Source: Paradesertivirga sp036399495
Lineage (GTDB): Bacteria > Bacteroidota > Bacteroidia > Sphingobacteriales > Sphingobacteriaceae
Assembly: GCA_036399495.1 (NCBI GenBank)
Contig: DASWMZ010000134.1
Span: 1 to 42,458 of the forward strand
DNA: 42,458 bases
Direction of reading: 5' to 3'
The notes beneath the pieces were generated by a model. That model saw only the letters and a list, made by a program, of their open reading frames with translations, ran no database searches and was not told the DNA's origin. A program made the position numbers and the translations under genes. This document shows positions 8,098 to 15,943 of the stretch, piece by piece (position 1 is the stretch's first letter; the number at the start of each line of letters is the position of its first letter).

Positions 8098-9105
8098 TCA
8101 CCCCCTAAACGCCTGCGCAAAGATTTCATACGATCTTAGCTTTGCCGCATGATCGAAAATATGCGAAGTAGCCATCATCTCGTTAACCTCGTATTTGGCA
8201 ATAAAAGCGCTCAGTTCTTTTCTGATGGTTTCAGGTTCGCCAATAAACGAATATCTTAGCATTTGCTTAACAGCTTCCTCTTCATAAATGGTCCAGATAC
8301 CTTCCATGCTTTCTACCGGTGGTGGCAGAAGATTGCGCTTTCCGGTAACCACGCCCATAAAAAACTGTTTCACCGAGGTAGCAAGGTAATTTGCTTCTTG
8401 GTCGGTGTCTGCAGCAACAACGTTTACACATGCCAGTATATAAGGCTCGCTCAGATTTTCAGAAGGCTGGAAGTTTTCGCGATAGATAGCAATTGCTTTT
8501 TCAAAATAAGTGGGTGCAAAATGACTGGCGAAAGCATAAGGCAGCCCCATACTGGCTGCAAGTCTGGCGCTGTCGGTACTCGAACCCAGTATCCAGATCG
8601 GGATATCAAGACCTTCACCCGGTATGGCCCGCACTTCATTGGAGCTGTTATCTGTCGAAAACAACAACTGAAGCTGCTTCACATCCCGGGCGAAACTATG
8701 CACCGTTTCAAAAGTCTCACCTCTGATTGCTTTAGCGGTCACCTGGTCAGTTCCCGGAGCTCTGCCCAAACCGAGGTCAATGCGGCCTGGATAAATGGAA
8801 GCCAGCGTTCCAAACTGTTCTGCAACAATTAATGGCGAGTGATTAGGAAGCATAATTCCTCCCGAACCTACCCTTATCGTATTCGTTCCACCAGCAACAT
8901 AGCCAATAAGTACAGCGGTTGCAGAGCTGGCAACACTAATCATATTGTGATGCTCGGCAAACCAATAACGGGTATAGCCTAACAACTCGGCATGTTTTGC
9001 AAGGTCGAGACTATTTTTAAATACATCCGTATAGCTTTGCCCTCTAGCTACTGTAGCCAAATCAAGAATAGAAAAGCGGATCTTGTTTAAATCGAAAGCT
9101 GCCAT
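8098..9105 (-). CDS. LLM-class flavin-dependent oxidoreductase (luciferase-like, MsnO8 type)
   Basis: 335 residues, full family length. The TIM-barrel bacterial-luciferase fold is shown by the N-terminus RFSILDLATVARGQ, the flavin and substrate region YTRYWFAEHHNM, IRVGSGGIMLPNHSPLIVAE and the SIYPGRIDLGLGRAPGTD segment, all hallmarks of the MsnO8/YhbW-like subgroup. Such enzymes use reduced flavin and oxygen on small substrates; the substrate here is unknown. It stands alone on the minus strand; a run of repeats lies on both sides. Confidence 0.9.
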   Translation of the reverse strand: MAAFDLNKIRFSILDLATVARGQSYTDVFKNSLDLAKHAELLGYTRYWFAEHHNMISVASSATAVLIGYVAGGTNTIRVGSGGIMLPNHSPLIVAEQFGTLASIYPGRIDLGLGRAPGTDQVTAKAIRGETFETVHSFARDVKQLQLLFSTDNSSNEVRAIPGEGLDIPIWILGSSTDSARLAASMGLPYAFASHFAPTYFEKAIAIYRENFQPSENLSEPYILACVNVVAADTDQEANYLATSVKQFFMGVVTGKRNLLPPPVESMEGIWTIYEEEAVKQMLRYSFIGEPETIRKELSAFIAKYEVNEMMATSHIFDHAAKLRSYEIFAQAFRG

Positions 9106-9244
9106 TGCAATAAATGAGTAACAACAAAAATAGGCGCATGCTTTTCGTTTGAGAAGAAAGAGAGATTTATGACAATAGGAGGATTATAGTTTAATTGCGG
9201 GGTTGGGCGTTGTAGGGAGTGTACAAAGCCCTTGCATTTCAGAT

Positions 9245-9280
9245 AATGGTTCAAGTCGCCCTGCGGAGACTCGAACCATT
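9245..9280. repeat. Imperfect palindrome in an intergenic region
   Basis: AATGGTTCaAGTC and GACTcGAACCATT pair over 13 positions with one mismatch, around the loop gccctgcgga. It resembles a REP-like hairpin. A fragment like the R2 3' part (GGGGTTGGGCGTTGTAGGG) precedes it at 9198-9220. Confidence 0.5.
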
Positions 9281-9375
9281 AGAGTCTTTAAAGTCGAAGC
9301 AGTATAAAGTGCCGTTACGTGGCATGTCTAAGCCTTTTAACTTTGTAGCTTAAACTTTTAACAGCCCGAACAGCC

Positions 9376-9393
9376 TTTGAGACAGCCTCTTTT
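9376..9393. repeat. Solitary IS1182-type terminal repeat sequence (or terminator arm)
   Basis: The sequence read on the minus strand is GAAAAGAGGCTGTCTCAAA, identical over 17 bases to the start of the IS1182 relic at 15695 in opposite orientation. It lies 2 bp after the stop of the 500-residue protein gene. It may be a leftover IS end that now works as part of a 3' end. Confidence 0.4.
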
Positions 9394-9395
9394 CA

Positions 9396-10898
9396 TTACC
9401 AACTTAATTGATATAATTGAACATCGAATTTAGTTTTATTGAATGCAAGCTTATAATCCAATATTGGAAGAATGATATTATCATTAGAAAGTATAGCATA
9501 AGATAAATATGCGTAATCTGTTTTACCTGCTTTTGCAGGCTCAGCTAATTGCATGTCTTCCAGTTTTCCGGATGCTGTATTGATTTTTGCTACGATAAAA
9601 TTTGCATTATTATCATGTGAGGCCAAAATATAAAGAGCATTACCTTTGGAATATACATTTAGACACGACCTGGCTTTGCCAAGATAATCACGCGGAATAG
9701 TTGAAATAGCCCTAACCGACATATTTTTATCCAGGTTGTAAACCAAAATTCCTTCAGAATAAGGCACGGGGGGCGCATTCTGACCCGCAACCGTCGTGCT
9801 GTAATCTGTAAGTACAATAAAGTACCCATTTTCATGTATCACCACTTTAATAAGTTCAAAATCTCTGGCAGCCGCCAAACTTAATTTTTTGAATGCTTTA
9901 TTAACCGGAGTGAAAGATTTCTCTAATTCTTTAACCTCTGATTTAGTAAAACTCTTTTTGAAGCGTTTATGCTGATTGGATTCAAAGTCGTATTTGTTAA
10001 ACATAGTGATGTAATCATCTCCGGTTTTAAAAGAGCCGGTGATATATACAGTATTATTATTTATTGTATCAGCCATAAATGTAATCTGATCGTTTAAGTG
10101 TTCTGTTCCTAACAGTCCTCCGTAATAGGAGAATGGTTCTGTAACAGACTTAACCGGTTTCTCGCTATTTGGCAGATACTTTGAGATGGTAATTCCTTTG
10201 CGATTTTGAGACACAGCAATGTACAGATCATCGTTAATGGTTTTTTGAATTCCTACAAAATCCCCATCTGGGAGTTCAGGACTGATGACACCTTTTGGTT
10301 CAAGATTTTCATCAAAGGTTAATACATTAAAGGTTTTGATTCGATTACCTTGATCTGATGCTTTTTTTATGGCATAGAGAGCACCTACGACACCTAATCC
10401 TACCTTAACATTTCTTTTCATAGCCGTTTCACGCGTGGCAAGTGTTAAGGTCTTCTTATCTTTTGAGACTAAAAAATAAGGAAGTGTAAAATATTCATCA
10501 TTACCGTTAAATAACATCTTAGACTTAATAATGTTACCGCTGCCGGCATCTATAAGATAAGCCTTATAAACACTGTTCGCACGAGTGAAAAAAGTGAAGT
10601 CGGTACTCACGAGAACCACTAAATTTTTACCAATTAAGTGTGCATCTTGCATATACCCATCCACCCTGGCAGACCACTTTTTATTTGTGCTGTTATCTGT
10701 GCAATTAATTTCAACAGCTTTATCGTTATCATTTGATATAAATGCCACAGCATTTTTATTCAACTTCACCGAAATTAAACCGGTACTTCCTTTAAAAAAT
10801 TCATTTTTGTAACCCATAGTTTTTACCTGCGCTTTTGAGGTTGGTAAACATAGAATGGATAGAAGGGCTACTATAACGCCCGAAATTTTCATTTTCAT
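9396..10898 (-). CDS. Secreted protein, probable beta-propeller, function unknown
   Basis: 500 residues with a clear signal peptide (MKMKISGVIVALLSILCLP, cleavage near KAQ). The rest is rich in beta-strand patterns with alternating hydrophobics and repeated phrases such as NDDLYIAVSQN, NGYFIVLTDY and GNALYILASHD, spaced about 60-90 residues, as in a propeller. I see no catalytic motif and no lipobox. It follows the lipoprotein gene by 104 bp on the same strand, and that gene is also propeller-like, so they may form one unit concerned with envelope or extracellular binding. No named family is recognised. Confidence 0.7.
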   Translation of the reverse strand: MKMKISGVIVALLSILCLPTSKAQVKTMGYKNEFFKGSTGLISVKLNKNAVAFISNDNDKAVEINCTDNSTNKKWSARVDGYMQDAHLIGKNLVVLVSTDFTFFTRANSVYKAYLIDAGSGNIIKSKMLFNGNDEYFTLPYFLVSKDKKTLTLATRETAMKRNVKVGLGVVGALYAIKKASDQGNRIKTFNVLTFDENLEPKGVISPELPDGDFVGIQKTINDDLYIAVSQNRKGITISKYLPNSEKPVKSVTEPFSYYGGLLGTEHLNDQITFMADTINNNTVYITGSFKTGDDYITMFNKYDFESNQHKRFKKSFTKSEVKELEKSFTPVNKAFKKLSLAAARDFELIKVVIHENGYFIVLTDYSTTVAGQNAPPVPYSEGILVYNLDKNMSVRAISTIPRDYLGKARSCLNVYSKGNALYILASHDNNANFIVAKINTASGKLEDMQLAEPAKAGKTDYAYLSYAILSNDNIILPILDYKLAFNKTKFDVQLYQLSW

Positions 10899-11002
10899 TG
10901 TGATCGTTGCTATTAGGTGTAATTAATATGTTGTGATTTAAAAAATAGGCCAGTTTTTAGAGTGAAAGTACTTAAGAGCAGAAAGTTCGAATGTTCAAAA
11001 AA

Positions 11003-11935
11003 TCACTTCCAATCAGTGTACAAGAAATCCCCGGTGGTATAAAATTCTTCTCTCACCTTACTTTTATCAAAGTCGGCACCGAATCTGGCACTAAGCTTCA
11101 GCGTATCCGAATTAACCCGCATATAGCCGCATACCATATAATCAAGTTTGCTATTATAACGGGGGGTTGAATAATTTTCGGATGATTCCAGATCAAAGTC
11201 AGGATAACTTTTCAATCCCGAAAAGATCTCCAGCTTTGAAAGCTCCCTGTCATAACTGTTAGATTTATATCCTACCACCAGATCCTGCTCGTTCACCGAG
11301 AAGGCTGCATAACTCATCTTTTCATTTTGCTCTGCAGTGTAAACCACATCAGTTCCCCCTCCTGCTCGTTTTACCACCAGCTTATAAGTATCCGGACCAA
11401 AAGGATAGAAGGCAGTAAATACATACGCGAAGTCGCCTTTTGACGATACAGATGCCCAAAGCACCTGTGGGGTAACTGCCCAATTAATACCCGGAAAGGT
11501 AATTTCGGGGAGATTAAGAGACGGTCCATAATAAGCCATACTATTATCAGTAAGAATATAGAGCGTTTCGTCGTTTAAGCTCCAGTCGAAAGTTTTCACA
11601 TTGCTGTATTGGGTTAATCGCGCAAGTTGAGAACCCTTCTCATCAACTATCACAATGGCACTTCCACTTAAGTAAGCAAATTTTTTATGATTATGCGACA
11701 TACTCAGACTCCTTTTACTTACTCCGGGACTGTTGGTTATCCGAACCGGCAACTGATTAAAAGCCGGGAGATAATAGATGTCGTTTTTAAAAATAAAAGC
11801 TACATTTTTCATCACCGGGTTTTTACGCGCTATCAACGAATCAATCACGGATTTTGAAACGAACGGGTCTTCAGCCTTTTGACAAGCAGCAACAGCCAGT
11901 ACCAAAAAGAGATAAAATGATAGTTGAAATTTCAT
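11003..11935 (-). CDS. Propeller-like lipoprotein, function unknown
   Basis: 310 residues. The N-terminus is a lipoprotein signal (LVLAVAAC with Cys at about residue 18). The body contains repeats resembling TolB/WD40-like blades: MSHNHKKFAYLSGSAIVIVD, VKTFDWSLNDETLYILTDN and AAFSVNEQDLVVGYKSN. It has no catalytic motif. Its start is 19 bp after the stop of the outer membrane protein gene, so the two are very likely one operon, with the 500-residue secreted protein gene as a possible third member. Confidence 0.72.
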   Translation of the reverse strand: MKFQLSFYLFLVLAVAACQKAEDPFVSKSVIDSLIARKNPVMKNVAFIFKNDIYYLPAFNQLPVRITNSPGVSKRSLSMSHNHKKFAYLSGSAIVIVDEKGSQLARLTQYSNVKTFDWSLNDETLYILTDNSMAYYGPSLNLPEITFPGINWAVTPQVLWASVSSKGDFAYVFTAFYPFGPDTYKLVVKRAGGGTDVVYTAEQNEKMSYAAFSVNEQDLVVGYKSNSYDRELSKLEIFSGLKSYPDFDLESSENYSTPRYNSKLDYMVCGYMRVNSDTLKLSARFGADFDKSKVREEFYTTGDFLYTDWK

Positions 11936-11954
11936 CTGTTTGAGTTAAGATAGA

Positions 11955-12584
11955 TCAGAATTTATAAGCCAGTGCAAGGCCGGCTGCCCAAGTGTAATTT
12001 ACTGTTCCCAACCGGGAATCATTAAAAACAGGCATCGTTGGGTCGTTCTTGCCTGTAGGGGTAAAGCCATTGTACTTAGCTTGCACGTTTAGTTGTAAGC
12101 GGTTCGATAGGTCGAATAAAACACCGGTTTTTGCAGCCAGATAGGCATTAATATCGCCCATGTCAGACGACCCGGCAGTTCCCGAAGTGGTATAATGTGA
12201 AAAATAGGCGCCGAAATTAAATCCCAGGCCAACTTTAAAGGTTTCTGTAAGTGAAAAGTTTCGCATCCAGCCTACATATGCCGTATACGTCTCATAATCA
12301 GAATTGACGATATATCCATAATCTTCGCCCTCCTTAGTTAAGAAATAAAGAGTGTCAGCCTTTGGCTTAAACGTATTGTAGCCAACAGTAAAATTTATGG
12401 TTTTGGTGTTTTCATCCGCAAACCACAAAAAATCCGCATGATAAGCCACCACTGGTTTGTAGGTGTGTGCCCATGACCCCACAGGCGTGTCATAATCAGC
12501 CCCCACTTGTACACCATAAGTACTCTGTGCTTTTACAGCTGTGGAAGATAAAATAATGAATAGGATCAGTATGTGTCTGTTCAT
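11955..12584 (-). CDS. Outer membrane beta-barrel protein
   Basis: 209 residues. A signal peptide (MNRHILILFIILSSTAVKAQ) precedes alternating hydrophobic and polar strands rich in Tyr, Gly and Asp, such as YGVQVGADYDTPVG, VGWMRNFSL, KVGLGFNFGAYFSHY and LQLNVQAKYNGF, ending in YTWAAGLALAYKF with the C-terminal Phe of outer membrane barrels. About eight strands can be fitted. It heads a likely operon with the lipoprotein downstream (19-bp gap). The specific function is unknown. Confidence 0.75.
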   Translation of the reverse strand: MNRHILILFIILSSTAVKAQSTYGVQVGADYDTPVGSWAHTYKPVVAYHADFLWFADENTKTINFTVGYNTFKPKADTLYFLTKEGEDYGYIVNSDYETYTAYVGWMRNFSLTETFKVGLGFNFGAYFSHYTTSGTAGSSDMGDINAYLAAKTGVLFDLSNRLQLNVQAKYNGFTPTGKNDPTMPVFNDSRLGTVNYTWAAGLALAYKF

Positions 12585-12649
12585 AGGTTAGGCATTTGGA
12601 ATACTTATCGCACCTCTTACGGAGAGAGCAAATAATAAGTTCAATTTTA

Positions 12650-12683
12650 TTATTCTCAAATCCTCACTAAGCTGTTCGACATT
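12650..12683. repeat. Partial REP-like unit next to RAYT remnant
   Basis: CTCAAATCCTC, a short spacer and CTGTTCGACAT match half of the REP-like unit. The second arm of hairpin 1 is missing. It marks the truncated 3' side of the RAYT remnant. Confidence 0.45.
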
Positions 12684-12692
12684 GATTAATCA

Positions 12693-12859
12693 TTAAAAAG
12701 CCCAAGCGTATACTTGCAAACCTTTATTTGATTGACAAAATCTAATACTAGCGAGTAGAGGCCGATGTTCTCTGCTCGTAAAAACATCGGCCCATTGATG
12801 AACTATACAGGTGATAAAGTATTGGCCTTGCTGGTTTTGAATGTTTAGGTAGATCCCAT
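12693..12859 (-). pseudogene. Truncated, frameshifted RAYT (Y1 transposase) remnant
   Basis: Minus-strand translation, after one missing base near codon 5, gives NQQGQYFITCIVHQWADVFT, then about ten residues further LASIRFCQSNKGLQVYAW, then a stop at 12693. These match the N-terminal part of the RAYT at 15943-16468 (NQQGQYFITCTVHQWADVFT and LESIRFCESTKGLQVHAW). The catalytic HUH and Tyr regions are gone. The 100 bp before the start codon is also shared with that gene, including ATTCGAATATGAGA and the REP-like unit. Confidence 0.85.
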
Positions 12860-12896
12860 ATTCGAATATGAGATCTATGTAGAAATTTTCTATTTC

Positions 12897-12954
12897 GGGA
12901 TTGCAAATCCCCTTTTATCTGGAGTTCGACATGCCCCCCCGGAACATGTCGAAC
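12897..12954 (-). repeat. REP-like two-hairpin element at 5' side of RAYT remnant
   Basis: GGGATT-gcaa-ATCCC, then CTTTTATCTGGA, then GTTCGACATG, a C-rich loop and CATGTCGAAC (10-bp perfect arms). Read on the minus strand it is the same element as the plus-oriented copies at 3.64 and 15.88 kb. Confidence 0.85.
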
Positions 12955-13037
12955 ATCGGGGTAGACTGGGCCATTAAGGATAGCTTACCGAAAATCAGTA
13001 TAAATCTTTTATCTTTATTGTGCCTAAACTTAAATGC

Positions 13038-13691
13038 ATGAAATATCTGATATTCATCCTAATATTCTCCCTTTCCTCATATTTTGGTTTTTCTCAAAAT
13101 CAAGAGGTACCGGTGGATTTATATGCTAATACTTTTGAATTTACTCAGGGTAAAAAAGCCAATGTTAATGCCATTGCAATAATTAAAGATATGAGTCCAA
13201 CACACCTGGTTGTTGAAAAATTTATTGACTCATTGACTCGTAAAACTATTAGGCGGAGCCACATAGCCTGGGCACTTGAGTATAGAGGTGAGACGTATTT
13301 TAATATGATGTATTCGTATGATGCCCCCAATGCACAAGTCTTTGCAAAGTTCGATATAGTTGGTAAATATTCTGCAATTTTTATCAATAAAGACACTCCC
13401 AACGCTGTCAAAAATGGCCGGCCCAACTACGGCAATTATGGCTTGGGATTGACCGGAGCATTGATGGCACAATCACCTACCTGGAATAAGAATTGGAAAG
13501 ACAAGGACGGCCTTCAGGTAAAAATATTACTTATCGATCTAACAAAACCCGATGGTTTTTTTTCATACAGTAATCTTCTGACAAGAAATCAGGTAAGGGG
13601 GCTATTAGGTGATACAGAACCCACGGGTTCTGTAAGAGAAATACCGTTTGAAGAGGTGGTAAAACTCATTGAAGCATATAATAAAAACTAG
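13038..13691 (+). CDS. Secreted hypothetical protein
   Basis: 217 residues from ATG 13038, chosen over the GTG at 13020 because it begins the signal peptide directly (MKYLIFILIFSLSSYFGFSQ). The mature part has a mix of beta and alpha pattern (YRGETYFNMMYSYDAPNAQV, GKYSAIFINKDTPNAV) and a C-terminal helix. I recognise no family. It is alone between the RAYT remnant and an R3 repeat, read towards the convergent pirin gene. Confidence 0.65.
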   Translation: MKYLIFILIFSLSSYFGFSQNQEVPVDLYANTFEFTQGKKANVNAIAIIKDMSPTHLVVEKFIDSLTRKTIRRSHIAWALEYRGETYFNMMYSYDAPNAQVFAKFDIVGKYSAIFINKDTPNAVKNGRPNYGNYGLGLTGALMAQSPTWNKNWKDKDGLQVKILLIDLTKPDGFFSYSNLLTRNQVRGLLGDTEPTGSVREIPFEEVVKLIEAYNKN

Positions 13692-13725
13692 TGCTGTGGG
13701 CATTTATATGCCTAGGTAGACCTTG

Positions 13726-13786
13726 TTCTGGTTTAAGAGTTCAGCGCAGCGCTTTTAAATCGTCTTTGACTTCAGGTCTTGTTTCA
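13726..13786 (+). repeat. R3 interspersed repeat, copy 1
   Basis: TTCTGGTTTAAGAGTTCAGC with GCAGCGCTTTTAAA forms a palindrome (TTTAAGAG...CTTTTAAA) followed by a degenerate TCTTTGACTTCAGGTCT. It matches the copy at 20277-20340 in the same orientation and lies between the convergent ends of the secreted protein and pirin genes. Confidence 0.7.
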
Positions 13787-13867
13787 TAGTAATGATATTA
13801 CCTCTGGAAGACTTAAACCAATATTATACACTCCTCATACACAACTTAAAGAAATAAGGCAGATAAT

Positions 13868-14779
13868 TCACGACAACGCCTCCGGCGCAGGCCTTTCCGG
13901 TCCCCGTTTATCTTCGGGAAGGGGAATGAACTCGTGATTATCATTTGGCGGAAGAATTATTCTTCCCTCTTTCCAGTCGGCTTTCGCCTGCTCAATACGT
14001 TCCTTCCTTGACGATACGAAGTTCCACCAGATGTGGCGCTGACCTAAAGGCTCGCCTCCAAGCAGCATCAGCACAGCTTGCTCTTTGGCTTTAATCATCG
14101 GATCCACACCCCTGCTAAACACCAGCATCTGGCCTGCAGAATACGTGATACCGCTAATTTCTATACTGCCCTTAGCTAGATAGATCCCGCGTTCAGGATG
14201 CTCGGTCGGCAGACCGAAATGGACCCCCTTTTCCAACGTTACATGCAAATAAAATAAGGGCGAATGGGTTCTGACGTCGTTCTTCAAACCGTAAGCGTTC
14301 CCCGCTATCAGCCTCATCCATACTCCTGTATCGGTAAACACCGGAAGCTGCTCAGGCTGGTAATTATCAAACGCTGGCTCTGCTTCTTCGTCCTTTTCAG
14401 GAAGAGCTACCCAGGTTTGAATAAGTTCAAGATTGCCGCCGGCCAGTACCGAAGGATCTTCAAAGCGCTCGGAATGGGAGATACCTCTGCCTGCGGTCAT
14501 CCAATTCACTTCACCCGGGCGAATAATCTGCTCTACTCCGAGGCTGTCGCGATGAGTAACCTGCCCGCCAAACAAATAGCTCACCGTCGACAAGCCAATA
14601 TGGGGATGAGGCAGCACATCCATTGAAGTGATTAGTGGTGGCTGAAGATCTACCGGGCCGGCATGATCCATAAATATAAATGGGCCAACCATCCTGTGAA
14701 GACGGAACGGAAGAATCCTTTTCACATCCATACCTGGTGCGATGGAAGCTTTTCGTGCTTCAATAACAATATCAAGCAT
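13868..14779 (-). CDS. Pirin family protein
   Basis: 303 residues with a two-cupin pirin architecture. The N-terminal domain shows the metal site: HPHIGLSTVSYLFGG with two His, and GRGISHSERF with His and Glu, matching the His-His-His-Glu set that binds iron in human pirin and E. coli YhhW. The C-terminal pirin domain spans about residues 165-275, and the tail PLGQRHIWWNFVSS is typical of this longer bacterial subgroup. Characterised members include quercetinase-type dioxygenases and regulators; substrate here is unknown. It is monocistronic, flanked by repeats on both sides. Confidence 0.92.
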   Translation of the reverse strand: MLDIVIEARKASIAPGMDVKRILPFRLHRMVGPFIFMDHAGPVDLQPPLITSMDVLPHPHIGLSTVSYLFGGQVTHRDSLGVEQIIRPGEVNWMTAGRGISHSERFEDPSVLAGGNLELIQTWVALPEKDEEAEPAFDNYQPEQLPVFTDTGVWMRLIAGNAYGLKNDVRTHSPLFYLHVTLEKGVHFGLPTEHPERGIYLAKGSIEISGITYSAGQMLVFSRGVDPMIKAKEQAVLMLLGGEPLGQRHIWWNFVSSRKERIEQAKADWKEGRIILPPNDNHEFIPLPEDKRGPERPAPEALS

Positions 14780-14850
14780 AATCGCAATTTATACGGTTTA
14801 AGATAGCAGGATAAATTGGGAATAACAATCGATTTTAGGCGAGCAGGCTT

Positions 14851-14906
14851 TCAAATCCCTTTCGTGGACCGCTCTCCGACATGGGCTGTGGAATATGTCA
14901 ACAGCG
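14851..14906 (-). repeat. Diverged REP-like element
   Basis: CAAATCCCTTTCGTGGACC, then CTCCGACATG, a loop and TATGTCAAC followed by AGCGGG. It aligns with the unit at 16494-16550 (CAAATCCCTTTGTATCTGG, GTTCGACATG, CATGTCGAAC, AGCGGG). The stem has mismatches, so it is an older copy. It touches R2 copy 2. Confidence 0.65.
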
Positions 14907-14934
14907 GGCGTTGGGAGGATCTTATTGATGATTT

Positions 14935-15122
14935 GGAAAACCAGGGAAGCGTCTCTGTGGCAAATGAAGCCCTGCTGTACACTCCAAATCCTCACCCGAA
15001 GAAAAATCGGGTTGCGGGTTTTCCGTTTCCATCAGGTTTAGGGTGTTGGGTTGGGGCCTTTGTAGGTAAGAGAGCACAAATACTCAAACGCTAAGGCTTA
15101 CGCTGCATACTTGCGTAAACTG
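14935..15122 (+). repeat. R2 interspersed repeat, copy 2
   Basis: Very close to copy 3 (20355-20517): GCAAATGAAGCCCTGCTGTA, then CAAATCCTCACCCGAAGAA, the hairpin ACCCG-aagaaaaat-CGGGT, GTTGCGGGTTTT, CCATCAGGTTTAGGG and the right end GCATACTTGCGTAAACT. Together with the REP-like unit it fills the 445-bp region between the pirin and FN3 genes. Confidence 0.8.
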
Positions 15123-15224
15123 GGAAACGGGTGAGTATTTTTATTTTTAAGCCCAGGCAACTTGTTTGAAATAAGGTACGTACTTCAGGAAAGACAATTG
15201 TATTTATTTAAACCAACTTTTTTT

Positions 15225-15668
15225 ATGAAACATTTAACTTTTATTTTGTTTTTCGTCAGTGGCCTGTTTTTGGCAAGTTGTTCAAAGGAAAATGCTCCTG
15301 AGCCTGTATTGAAGGCAAGTGATAGAGTGGCGCGAAAGCGCACGCCTACGCCACCTCCACCAAGCAGTTTGGCAAATCCAACAAATTTGAGAGTAACCAA
15401 TATTACTTCAACCAACGCAACTTTAAATTGGGATGCCGTGCCTAACGCAACCTCTTATAGAATAATGTACGCGGGAGTTTCAGGGGCGCGTGATAGATTT
15501 TGGATTCAAGCATCCACTTCTAATACTTTTCTTGTCACTCAACCGGGCCTTGCATCGGGAGGAACCTTCGAATGGCAAGTAGCTGCTGTTTACAGTAACG
15601 TAAGTCCATACGATACCAGGGTTTCTGATTCCGTATTCGGTCCACAATTTACCTTACTCTCTCAATAA
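15225..15668 (+). CDS. Fibronectin type III domain lipoprotein
   Basis: 147 residues from ATG 15225 (the further upstream ATG at 15162 adds 21 residues that break the signal peptide). The N-terminus is a lipoprotein signal with lipobox FLASC, then a Pro/Thr linker with a poly-Pro run (TPTPPPPSS), then one FN3 domain: PTNLRVTNITSTNATLNWDA, the ATSYRIMYAG strand and GGTFEWQVAAVYS. It is likely surface-exposed or periplasmic, perhaps binding a partner or glycan. It is short, with nothing else recognisable. The following IS1182 end gives a possible terminator. Confidence 0.8.
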   Translation: MKHLTFILFFVSGLFLASCSKENAPEPVLKASDRVARKRTPTPPPPSSLANPTNLRVTNITSTNATLNWDAVPNATSYRIMYAGVSGARDRFWIQASTSNTFLVTQPGLASGGTFEWQVAAVYSNVSPYDTRVSDSVFGPQFTLLSQ

Positions 15669-15694
15669 GAAATCCAGCTAAGATAACAAGCATT

Positions 15695-15880
15695 AAAAGA
15701 GGCTGTCTCAAAAGGATAGTCTCTTTTTTATTTATTAGTCTTTTCGTATTTTAAAGGCATGGGAAGCAGCCCTACGATTCCGATCAGTTGCAGTTACTTC
15801 CGCCCAGCCTGGAAGAACTGGTATCGGTCAATCATCCCTCACGTATCGTAAAGAAGGTTATTGATGAGATCGATATCCAC
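15695..15880 (+). mobile_element. IS1182-family relic: terminal repeat plus transposase N-terminus
   Basis: AAAAGAGGCTGTCTCAAAA at 15695-15713 resembles the terminal repeat of Bacteroidota IS1182-type elements. About 45 bp later ATGGGAAGC begins a frame which, after a one-base disruption, reads YDSDQLQLLPPSLEELV, then NHPSRIVKKVIDEIDI (15773-15877), the conserved opening of IS1182 transposases. The frame then runs straight into the REP-like element of the RAYT unit. The rest of the transposase is missing. The first inverted block can also pair with TAGTCTCTTTTTT downstream, so it may double as a terminator for the FN3 gene. Confidence 0.75.
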
Positions 15881-15883
15881 TTC

Positions 15884-15943
15884 CTCCTCGACATGTTCTG
15901 CAAGGCATGTCGGAGAACAGATAAGGGAGGATTTGCAATCCTC
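15884..15943 (+). repeat. REP-like two-hairpin element, 3' side of RAYT
   Basis: CTCCTCGACATG, TTCTGCAAGG loop, CATGTCGGAG, then AACAGATAAGGG and GAGGATT-tgc-AATCCTC. It is nearly identical to the solitary copy at 3639-3702 and is inverted relative to the copy at 16494-16550, so the two frame the RAYT gene. Confidence 0.85.

Noticed and set aside
8263..8832. 189-residue plus-strand open frame
   Set aside because: Shadow of the LLM oxidoreductase gene on the other strand.
9245..9280. tRNA-like 3' half (GGTTCGAGTC on the minus strand)
   Set aside because: No acceptor, D or anticodon arm can be built around it; the sequence is explained by a simple palindrome.
14816..15094. 92-residue open frame
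   Set aside because: It runs through a diverged REP-like unit and the R2 repeat; no start context and no family features.
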